From Daedaleopsis sinensis (Eukaryota > Basidiomycota > Agaricomycetes > Polyporales > Polyporaceae): a stretch of DNA of 64,000 nucleotides. The position numbers and the translations under genes were made by a program. Shown piece by piece: positions 57,147 through 64,000 of the stretch. A model generated the notes under the pieces. The model made no database searches, was not told the DNA's origin, and worked only from the letters and a program-made list of their open reading frames with translations. The DNA is taken from the NCBI GenBank assembly GCA_033807695.1, contig CM066309.1, forward strand, positions 744,001 to 808,000, read 5' to 3'. Within the stretch, counting starts at the first letter, position 1. Each line of letters starts with the position of its first letter.

Positions 57147-58490
57147 CCCTAGATATCGCCGTTCCGGTCCCTGGTTTTACCATACAGCATATTACACTTG
57201 TACTAACATTACATTATCTCTTACTCAGACTCGTCTGTCGTCCGACTGCTCGCGTCTCGCCTTCGGCCCCATCGATATCGCCCGTTAATGAGAGGGCGCA
57301 GACGTCGACGGGCTTGAGTCCGCGTCCATCTGCCCGGTTTCTATGAGTCTACGAGCAACGCATCCAGTCGCGACACTCTCGCCGTTGGGCGCACCTAGCC
57401 CTTGACTACGGGGTCCACCACACGCCCTGATGCCTGACCGCCGGCACAGACTATTAGGTCACCGGCCGAATTTCACGTCATCGCTGGAGTGGCTGGTTCT
57501 GCGTACCACAAGTCAACCATGGTTCGCAACTTGAACATTCTAGAATCATGCATGGGCCGCCGGCGACGGTCGCGGAAGACGACGGTGAGTGCTTTATGTC
57601 CTGTGCTGTTCAACGACGCGAGTCAGCGACATTTAGAGTCTCTCGCTACTACCAGAGGCTCTCGTCGCACTGGCAGTTCTAGTTAGCCGGTCCTCGAGCC
57701 CCGCGTCCGCTCGGCCAAGCCGGCGGCGCCTGCCCAGCCTCAAAGACTTGAGCTACGACGTGTGAGCGTTGTGCGATAGACGAGCCTGGATCGACGGCAA
57801 AGTAACGGTGGAGGGGAGGAGTGTATTTCGTTTGAGTTTCGGCCAACTTACTAGTACCAGCTAGTAAGTATCACGTTACACAAAATCTGGGGTCGGATAG
57901 ATCATGAAAATCCCAGGTATGCCAAAGATCTCCTGACCGGGACCCCTCGCACACCACTCACTCGTGTCAGGAGCTGCTGAGAGTCTGAGACAACGATGGA
58001 GAACATGGCTCTCGTCGCAGCTACCACTGATGACCTCGCCGCCGCAAATGGAAACGTTGCGAGTCGCTGGCGATCCGGCCCGGGATATGCCGGAAGTCAT
58101 CCTTGACGACCTCCTTTGCCTGAGCTCTCTTGCTCTTGCACACCTCTAGTACTGCCGGTCATGTTGAGCGTTCCGTGCTGTACCCGCTAATTTTCTTCCA
58201 GGACTGTATGGTAAGGATATCTGAGCGAGCGGTCCTTCGGATTGGTTCGATATCCCTTCTAGTAAGTAATAGGTGTTCAAGCTCGTACTTACCTTAGTAT
58301 ATCTCTAAGAATGAACTTTTGCCATTCTAATTTCTCATCGTACCTTTTCACTCGTTGATAGTATGCAGCTGAGGTAAGACACTACACCTTCGTATAATCA
58401 CTGCCATTCAGTGGTGTATGCGACTGTAGTGACCTAAATATCGTACGTTGAACACTTTTAGTAATTAGCTTCAGTGAAGGTCAGAGCAAG
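57147..58490. other. Intergenic stretch without a recognised gene
   Basis: A short plus-strand frame at 57,489-57,686 contains SRKTTVSALCPVLF, faintly like SRKATVSSLCPFRL in block O at about 48,470, so a remnant of the array may extend here. The rest is moderately AT-rich with no coding signature. Confidence 0.4.
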
Positions 58491-58582
58491 GCCGCAGCTG
58501 ACGCAGGAGCTTCCTAAGTGTCGCGAGAACTGGTCTGTGTTCTCGCGGCAGTACAGTGTATTAGCACGCAGTCTAATCCACT

Positions 58583-58975
58583 GCTCGCGGGGTGGGTGGA
58601 GACGAAGTTCCCACGCCTCCGGAAGGAGGCGGAAGTCGCGCCAGCGAGACTCCGTGTCGTGCGTCGAGGTCGACTAAGGCGCGAACGTCCGAGGATTTCG
58701 TATCCAGGGCGAACGCGTCCTTCGGAAGACCGTGCAGGTGCAGAAACTCCTGCGCGAGAGAAGCGCTCTCGCGTGCGTAGGAGTTCCGCGCGTGCAATGA
58801 CGGATGCGCACGATTTCGGGAGTCCGAAGCGTCTGAAGACGCGCGACTTCAGGAAACGCGACGCTACGCGTCGCGAGTCGGAAACTTTCTCGAGCGCGAG
58901 GTGGCAATCCGACTTACCACCACAAGCGCAGCTACCACAGTCGGATTTCTCCACCGACTCACCCCACCGCGGAGC
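58583..58975. repeat. Palindrome-rich block bounded by an imperfect inverted repeat
   Basis: The left arm 58,583-58,600 (GCTCGCGGGGTGGGTGG) faces the right arm 58,951-58,975 (CCACCGACTCACCCCACCGC). Inside are several short palindromes, such as GAGAAGCGCTCTC, GCGACGCTACGCGTCGC and GTCTGAAGAC. YR elements carry inverted or split direct terminal repeats, so this may be the 3' terminus of the element. Open frames through it are probably accidental. Confidence 0.5.
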
Positions 58976-59013
58976 TTGACCTGTGAATAACATTAATACA
59001 TATTTACAAACCA

Positions 59014-60300
59014 TTATCTGTGCGTCCTATCGAACCGCTGCATGGCGTCGCGCATCAGTTGTACTCTACCACTATCCGAAGCTCTAGCAATAAACAGAGG
59101 GATGATCGACTCGATCTTGCGCCAATACTCTAAGAAAGCCCTTGACTTCCAACTTCCCAGTGTAGCCACAACGTCCGGGTGCGTGCCTCGCAACAGTAGC
59201 TCGGTCGCCCCGCCGATCCGAAAACAATGTCCCGTTACGTTCTCCATCGCCGACCTAGTCCAGACCTCGTTGCACCTCTTGATGAACCAATCGCGCGTCA
59301 TGGGTTCCCAGCCGTCACGATGACCGGACTCGAAGCTGAACATCGGAGCGGTCGATGGTACGTTGGCGTTCGTCGTGAGATGGTGCTGCAACGCGGTCAC
59401 CGGATCCAGTAAACCGGGTATCCTCGTGAGAATGATGTCGGCGCCCTCGCGCCCCGTAGACTTTGTCCATGGGATGTGAAACCTCATATACTCCACGCCA
59501 GCTGAGATGGTCCTGAGCGCGATCTTCGAGTCGCGCCCCACATGCCGCTCCGGGTCGAAAGCGTTGGCCGAAGGTATGACAACCTCCCCCAATCTCCTGC
59601 AGCCCCAGAACGCCGTGCTAGCCACTGCGAAAACCGCGACATCGAATGTGTTCGACATGTTGAGTCCGCTGACCAAGGCCTCCAGGTGCTCCTTCGTAAC
59701 CGGCGGCCGCTTTGGAAGAGAGGGAGGATTGAGCTTGACTGCTCCCTTCTTCGTGTACCTGAGCAAGCTGTCCCCTTTCCACTCCGCGCCATTGAGCGCG
59801 TGGTATATCCGGAGGCCCGACAGCCACGAGCTGATCGTTTTTGCTTGGACGCTGCCCGCATGTTTGGCAACCAGCGCGGCTAGCAGATGCTCGGGCGCCG
59901 GTACTCTCTGGTCCTCCGGGATGCCCATCTCGTCGCAGAATTGCGTGAACCTCAGCAGGCCCGCCCCATAGTTCGACGCGGTCTTCGGCTCCAACCCCGC
60001 GCGCATCACCTCGAAGATCGCGTCCACCGCTCCCGGCTGCAACATCCCCTTCGCATTCGCCCGAAATGCCAACCCCTTCTGCGTCGTCCACTTCATCAGC
60101 CTCTCCTCTGCGAGCACGTGTGGTCTGAGCGGCGAGATGGCGATCTCGTTGCCCGGGCGTGGTCGTCTTGGTTTCCGCGTGTGAGAGGTTCGCGGCAGGT
60201 CTGGTGCATGCGTCGCTCCACTTGCGACGCCGCCACCAAGACCCCCTCCCCTACGCGCGTCCGCACCTGCGGACGGTCCCGCTCCCTGTCCTCTATACAT
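59014..60300 (-). CDS. Tyrosine recombinase of the retrotransposon
   Basis: DNA strand-exchange enzyme that inserts the circular cDNA of YR retroelements. 428 residues counted from the ATG at 60,300. A disordered basic N-terminus is followed by a SAM-like core-binding domain (NYGAGLLRFTQFCDEMGIPE) and the catalytic domain. The domain holds box I arginine in STAFWGCRRLGEVV, the H-x-x-R box in HCFRIGGATELLLRGTHPDV, the downstream Trp in LGSWKS, and the nucleophile Tyr in AFLEYWRKI. All five expected residues are visible. The ATG overlaps the RT stop codon within ATGTATAG, which implies coupled translation or re-initiation. Confidence 0.9.
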   Translation of the reverse strand: MYRGQGAGPSAGADARRGGGLGGGVASGATHAPDLPRTSHTRKPRRPRPGNEIAISPLRPHVLAEERLMKWTTQKGLAFRANAKGMLQPGAVDAIFEVMRAGLEPKTASNYGAGLLRFTQFCDEMGIPEDQRVPAPEHLLAALVAKHAGSVQAKTISSWLSGLRIYHALNGAEWKGDSLLRYTKKGAVKLNPPSLPKRPPVTKEHLEALVSGLNMSNTFDVAVFAVASTAFWGCRRLGEVVIPSANAFDPERHVGRDSKIALRTISAGVEYMRFHIPWTKSTGREGADIILTRIPGLLDPVTALQHHLTTNANVPSTAPMFSFESGHRDGWEPMTRDWFIKRCNEVWTRSAMENVTGHCFRIGGATELLLRGTHPDVVATLGSWKSRAFLEYWRKIESIIPLFIARASDSGRVQLMRDAMQRFDRTHR

Positions 60301-62270
60301 GGACAAGGAACGCGTCTAGCTCCGGCGGGAGCTCGAAAGTGGACCGGAACCTCATCATCGACCTCTCCGGGATGCCGCGAGACACCGGATCAGCCAGATT
60401 GACCTTCGTGTTGACGTATTCAGGTAAGACCGAGATATTGCGCGCCATGCAGATGATCTCCGTCCTCCGAATGGACATGTTGACTTGAAAATTGCGACTG
60501 CGCCCCCGCTTGAATGCCCCGATCACGCCTTCGTTGTCGCCTCGGACCCTGACGCTCGCGTTCTCCACGTCGAGCTCCTCCATCCGCCGCGTCACCAGCT
60601 CTATGGCGACCATCTCCGCCCAACCGATGTCTCTGCCCTCTCGTTTCCACTCCTCCAACCCGACCTTCCACTTCCAAGCGTCCCACCGGCCATCCAGCAC
60701 CACCCCGATGCCCCAGTCCGACGATGCGTCCACCCAGATGCCCAGATCCCGCGTTTCTCCACGCGGTTTCAGCGAGCGTGTGATCCCTGGGCGCTCCAGC
60801 GTGAGCCGCCACCATCTGAGGTCAGAGATCAAGGACTTGGACGGATAGCGCGGAGCGTGCTTGTTGCCGAACTTCGCGACGAACGCGCATAAGTTCGTGA
60901 GGTAGGTGCGCCCGCTGGGAAAAACGAAAGTGATGTGCGCCAGGGTACCGTTCAGACTCAGCACCGTCTTCAAATCCAACCGCCCCGATTGCGCATCCAC
61001 AACCTGCAGCACCGCCAAGACACGTCCCAGGTACTTCAAATGTTTCCGTTCCGGCAGGCTGACCGTCTTGTTGGGCAGGTCCCAGAGGAAACCGACGTAG
61101 ACTCCGGTGAAGTCGTAGTCGTGTATTTTGATGAGGTGCCATTGGACGCCCATGGGGACCGTCGCGTTGATGATGTCGCGAAGACCGTGACCATAGATCC
61201 AAGAGTTTGGTGAAGGTCCCAGCGCGATGGGGAAGCGTATAGGTGACAGATCATCGACCCACTTGTGGTTCGGCCCCCACCCTTTTGCCTCGACGACATC
61301 GACTATCAGGTCCATGATCGCGCCCTGAAGCCCAGTCCCCGAAGTGATGCCGAACGGCACGACATGATCGATGTAGAAATCGCCCGGGCTGCACTGTACG
61401 ACGATGTACGGTTTGTGTGCGGCCCTCACTGGAATGCGCCTAAACGCCGAGTCGATGTCCAGTGATGCCATCTGCGCGCCAGGTGGGGCGTTCGCTACCT
61501 GCAAGCCGACATGTTAGATACCATGCGATCGCACATTCCAAGCCCGACAACTCAAACCAACCCAATCGGGATGCCCGCGCTGGCCAGAAACCGCCCGTAC
61601 CGGCTAGATACACTGCCCGCGTCGGCTGATAAGCCCGTACAGGCAGACGTGCCCGCGCCGGCGAGAACCTTGCCCGCAGCGGCCAAAACGTCGCCCGCAA
61701 CGGCTAGACATTGCCCGTGCGGCCAAGGAGCCCGTATCGGCTAACAATGCCCGACTCGGCTGCCCATGCAGGCGAGAAGACCTGCCCCGACTCGGCGGAA
61801 ACATGCACAAAAGAAAAACTCACCGTTTCCGCCATGTTCGCCGCTGTTCCCCATTTTGTCGGGAAGTCGTCCGAGTCAATCATGCTGTTGACTGAGACCC
61901 CGTGCTCGTCCTCAAACGAGCAGTTTTGCACCAGGCGCAGCCCTGCGCTGCCCGCCTTCTCCACCACTGACAAAGGCGAGGTCCTGAAGAAACCTCCCAA
62001 TATCCTCTCCACGTCGTCTCTTGCATACGGCCCTGTCATGTGTCCCAAGTGGACTTGTTCGTCGATGTATTGCTGTACGAATTCTAAGTTTTCCAGAGCG
62101 CCTTTGTGATTTTCGGGTGTGAACGTTTTCGTGAGGGGCTTCATGTCGCCGAGAGGGAAACCGAACCGAATCCTAGTGCCGAGAAGGGGGTATCGATCTA
62201 AAAGATTGAGGTCGCGGATCACCTCGTCGATACCGTCCGCGTTGTACGTCGTGATGACGCGGTCACGCTC
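60293..62270 (-). CDS. Reverse transcriptase-RNase H of the retrotransposon
   Basis: Copies the element RNA into DNA. Upstream exon 62,270-61,824 (DRYPLLGTRIRFGFPLGD, LGGFFRTSPLSVVEK, RLVQNCSFEDEHGVSVN) and downstream exon 61,498-60,293 are joined over an intron as NMAET then VANAPPGAQ. RT motif A is LDIDSAFRRIPV, motif B is FGITSGTGLQGAIMDL, and motif C is KWVDDL with VDD in place of YxDD. The RNase H domain follows: IWVDASSDWGIGVVLDG, MVAIELVTRR, VRGDNEGVIGAF and LADPVSRG provide the acidic residues. There is no start codon at the beginning, and the frame is +1 to Gag, so expression from Gag by frameshift is inferred. The open frame before 62,270 (to 62,636) overlaps Gag and is probably not used. 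Confidence 0.88.
61499..61823 (-). other. Intron in the RT gene containing a minisatellite
   Basis: A GTGAGT donor (61,823), CTAAC branch site and TTGCAG acceptor (61,499) bound 325 nt that break the RT reading frame. Splicing rejoins conserved RT sequence exactly. From about 61,565 to 61,805 the intron holds about twelve tandem units of roughly 20 bp with consensus GCCGNNNCGGGCANNNTCTA. Confidence 0.8.
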
Positions 62271-63762
62271 AGCAGCACCGCTTACTCGCCGCGGTATGAT
62301 CGGCGGAACCACAGAGACAGCAGACGTGTCCTCCGGCGTTCGCGAGGTTGCAGCGGTGACAAGCGTTCGCTCCTCGCGTGTTCCAACGGACGCAAATCTC
62401 CCGCCGGTCGGTCCCAGCGAGAAACTTCCCGTTAGATCGGATCGCGAAAACGGCCTTCCCGGAGACGGTCCTGGTTCGCGTGCACGCGTCCGCCTTGTGA
62501 CCGTTCTCACCACAGAGGAGACAGAGGACACCGGTACCCGCTCCCTGCGGTGCTCTGGTGTTCTGAAACCCCCTTGCGCCTCCTCCTTCGGCACGAGATC
62601 CACCGGTCGCGACACCGCCGTCGGTTCGAAATCCACCCGATCGGTCCTGCCGGTCGTACGGAGTGTAGCGGTTCGCGCCGTTCAGCCGTCCCTCGATCGC
62701 GCGCATATTCTCGTTCGTCCGATCGTTGCACACTTGCAAGAGCTCTCGGTTGTACTGGTCCTGAGTAACGTCGAAATAGGCCCTCTTGTGGTTACCGAAG
62801 TACCCCCTGCGAATGTTGACGTCGAACCTTAAGATACCGGTGAAACGATCGTCGAAATTCTGCTGTCGGCTAAGGAAGTTGAAGTGTTCACGGAAACGAT
62901 CGACGACGTTGGGAAGACAGACACCCTTGAGAATGTCCAGGAGGTTCGGGTACGCGTCCTTCCACTCCTCGGGAGACATCGTGTCTTCTCCAGGCCACTT
63001 CGAGACGTCTACGATCGCCCTCTTGACGCCCAATTTGTCGTGATGATTCGTCATCTCGAGTGCCTTAAATCCGCGGGATACTGCCATCAGAGCGTTGCTA
63101 GTGCACAGGGTGAGCGGCAAATGAAACCCTAAGGTGAGCATCGCGCTTAGCTTCGGGTCCGCGTCTACCATCCTCTGGTCGAAGAAATTGGAACCTGCAG
63201 TATCTCCCAACAACGCCGCCGGTGCGTCCTGCTTCGGGACCGCAGGCGTGCTCGCCACGGATCCGCCTATGCCGGACAACCTCTCGACACAAGCGAGTGC
63301 ACGAAGGTAGGCGGCATCCCCGAAGGTGCTGGCCGTCTGTAGCATCGCCGCCACGACTTGTGCGCTGGGTATATGCGTCCCTACCGCCGTTGACTGGGTC
63401 GCCACGAGGAGCTGAGGGGTCGTAGGCCTTGTCCGGGGACCGTCCCCAGCGTTCTGTCCCCAACTGAAGGTGTAAGGAACCGGGGATCCCGGCGGTGTAG
63501 TTGACATGAAGGGGTTTCCCCCCGTGTAAGGGTTGTCCGGGTCGAGGTCCAACATGTCCTCGTTGTCTGATACGTTCTCCTCTCCAACGGTGCGTCTCAG
63601 AGCACGGTCCGCGTTCCTAGCCGCTCTCGACTCATTCTCCTGGTAGCGACGTTGAGCCTCATTCAGCTCCGGCGTCTCGCCAGAGCCGTTTCCTGTTCCG
63701 GGCAAGTGACTATATGCGCCTCCATCCCGCGCGCCAAGCCCGCGTGTCATTCCAGTAGTCAT
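62269..63762 (-). CDS. Gag-like nucleocapsid protein of the retrotransposon
   Basis: 497 residues. An N-terminal polar, Ser/Thr-rich region (MTTGMTRGLGARDGGAYS) is followed by a helical capsid-like middle part (LPLTLCTSNALMAVSRGFKA, EDTMSPEEWKDAYPNLLDIL). The C-terminal RNA-binding end has a CCHC knuckle CLLCGENGHKADAC and a second cysteine/histidine cluster CLCGSADHTAASKRCC just before the stop. It is assigned as Gag from its position and the knuckles; no direct family name was recognised. The stop TGA lies where the RT frame begins in +1. Confidence 0.8.
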   Translation of the reverse strand: MTTGMTRGLGARDGGAYSHLPGTGNGSGETPELNEAQRRYQENESRAARNADRALRRTVGEENVSDNEDMLDLDPDNPYTGGNPFMSTTPPGSPVPYTFSWGQNAGDGPRTRPTTPQLLVATQSTAVGTHIPSAQVVAAMLQTASTFGDAAYLRALACVERLSGIGGSVASTPAVPKQDAPAALLGDTAGSNFFDQRMVDADPKLSAMLTLGFHLPLTLCTSNALMAVSRGFKALEMTNHHDKLGVKRAIVDVSKWPGEDTMSPEEWKDAYPNLLDILKGVCLPNVVDRFREHFNFLSRQQNFDDRFTGILRFDVNIRRGYFGNHKRAYFDVTQDQYNRELLQVCNDRTNENMRAIEGRLNGANRYTPYDRQDRSGGFRTDGGVATGGSRAEGGGARGFQNTRAPQGAGTGVLCLLCGENGHKADACTRTRTVSGKAVFAIRSNGKFLAGTDRREICVRWNTRGANACHRCNLANAGGHVCCLCGSADHTAASKRCC

Positions 63763-63970
63763 TTTTGGTCAAAGAAAGAATCTTCAGCTAGTTACGAAGA
63801 GGAACAGACGAGTTTCAGACTCCAAATTGCGAACTTGAGCGACGAGAGGTGAATGTAGAGGAGAGAAAGGGTGAGACGCCCAACGGGCGATCTCCCCGCT
63901 TCCACATTCGACCTCTCGCGCTTAGTAAGCCCTTGTTCGGACTCGCTCGCTAGCTCACGCGTCCGAACTA
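63763..63970 (-). promoter_or_regulatory. Leader of the retrotransposon with two hairpins
   Basis: Hairpin 1 has arms 63,841-63,858 and 63,902-63,921 (CGAGAGGTGAATGTAG against CCACATTCGACCTCTCG). Its loop contains GCCCAACGGGC, a smaller stem. Hairpin 2 has perfect 8-bp arms GTTCGGAC (63,935-63,942) and GTCCGAAC (63,961-63,968). They lie just upstream of the Gag start and may be terminal or regulatory parts of the element. Confidence 0.5.
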
Positions 63971-64000
63971 CAATGGGTATGTTGGGTCGGGTGCTTTCTG

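Larger units (their letters stand above)
58490..63970 (-). mobile_element. DIRS-like tyrosine-recombinase retrotransposon
   Basis: Minus-strand element with the order Gag, RT, RNase H, tyrosine recombinase and no DDE integrase, which defines the YR (DIRS-type) retrotransposons. All catalytic motifs that I could check are present and the ORFs are long, so it may be young. The ends are not certain. I place the 5' end near 63,970 because of the leader hairpins. The 3' end is placed near 58,490 because of the palindrome-rich non-coding block at 58,580-58,980. Target-site duplications are not expected for this class and none was sought by computation. Confidence 0.85.

Noticed and set aside
57489..57686. 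65-codon plus frame as a small gene
   Set aside because: Only a faint resemblance to block O and no other support.
58518..58979. 153-codon plus frame and several minus frames in the palindromic block
   Set aside because: Low-complexity, Arg-rich translations caused by GC-rich palindromes, with no counterpart in known YR-element proteins.
61565..61805. CRISPR-like array
   Set aside because: Units are about 20 bp head to tail with only a few variable bases. There are no separate spacers, and the DNA is eukaryotic.
62270..62636. Upstream part of the RT open frame as coding sequence
   Set aside because: It overlaps the Gag knuckle region in another frame and has no RT-like residues before about 62,250.
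1..64000. tRNA or rRNA genes
   Set aside because: No convincing cloverleaf with internal A and B boxes and no rRNA core was noticed on reading. A tRNAscan or Infernal run would be decisive.

Overview
The window is nuclear DNA of a basidiomycete fungus, most likely an agaricomycete such as a polypore. The evidence is the dense short spliceosomal introns (about 45-115 nt, GTRNGT donors, CTAAC-like branch points, YAG acceptors), the fungal DUF6533 seven-helix membrane proteins, and a tyrosine-recombinase retrotransposon of the kind common in these genomes. No rRNA, tRNA or CRISPR array was recognised.

Bases 1 to about 49,240 are a decayed segmental duplication. One ancestral block was copied about four times in the same overall orientation (units near 1-14,430, 14,440-26,900, 29,200-39,790 and 41,340-49,240). 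The order inside a unit is: GC-rich relic sequence, a C2H2 zinc-finger gene (+), membrane-like and unknown exon relics (+), a DUF6533 gene (-), an unknown (+) relic, a single-pass membrane protein gene (-), and the promoter of the calcineurin A gene. The DUF6533 stop codons lie at 8,231, 22,027, 35,431 and 43,788, so unit spacing is about 13.8, 13.4 and 8.4 kb. All four DUF6533 genes keep an open, spliceable frame. The zinc-finger copies are frameshifted, the membrane-protein gene is best preserved in unit 4, and two extra calcineurin 5' fragments (near 13.26-13.83 kb and 26.70-26.90 kb) have no body. Small intervals have flipped orientation between copies, and different blocks have different closest relatives, so the array is a mosaic. 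Single-copy islands with their own small tandem exon duplications sit at about 25.1-29.2 kb and 39.8-41.3 kb.

From 49.2 to 57.2 kb lie four ordinary conserved genes: the calcineurin catalytic subunit (+, 11 exons), a Ubc13-type E2 ubiquitin-conjugating enzyme (-, 6 exons), elongin C (+, 5 exons, head to head with the E2) and a UbiA-family prenyltransferase (+). They are gap-free across exons and look functional.

From about 58.5 to 63.97 kb, on the minus strand, lies an apparently intact DIRS-like (tyrosine recombinase) retrotransposon in the order Gag with zinc knuckles, RT-RNase H, tyrosine recombinase. Its RT frame is interrupted by a 325-nt spliceosomal-type intron filled with about twelve copies of a 20-bp minisatellite. 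Hairpins lie in its leader and a palindrome-rich block lies at its far end.

All assignments come from reading translations and from comparing the copies by eye. No database search, alignment score or expression evidence was available.
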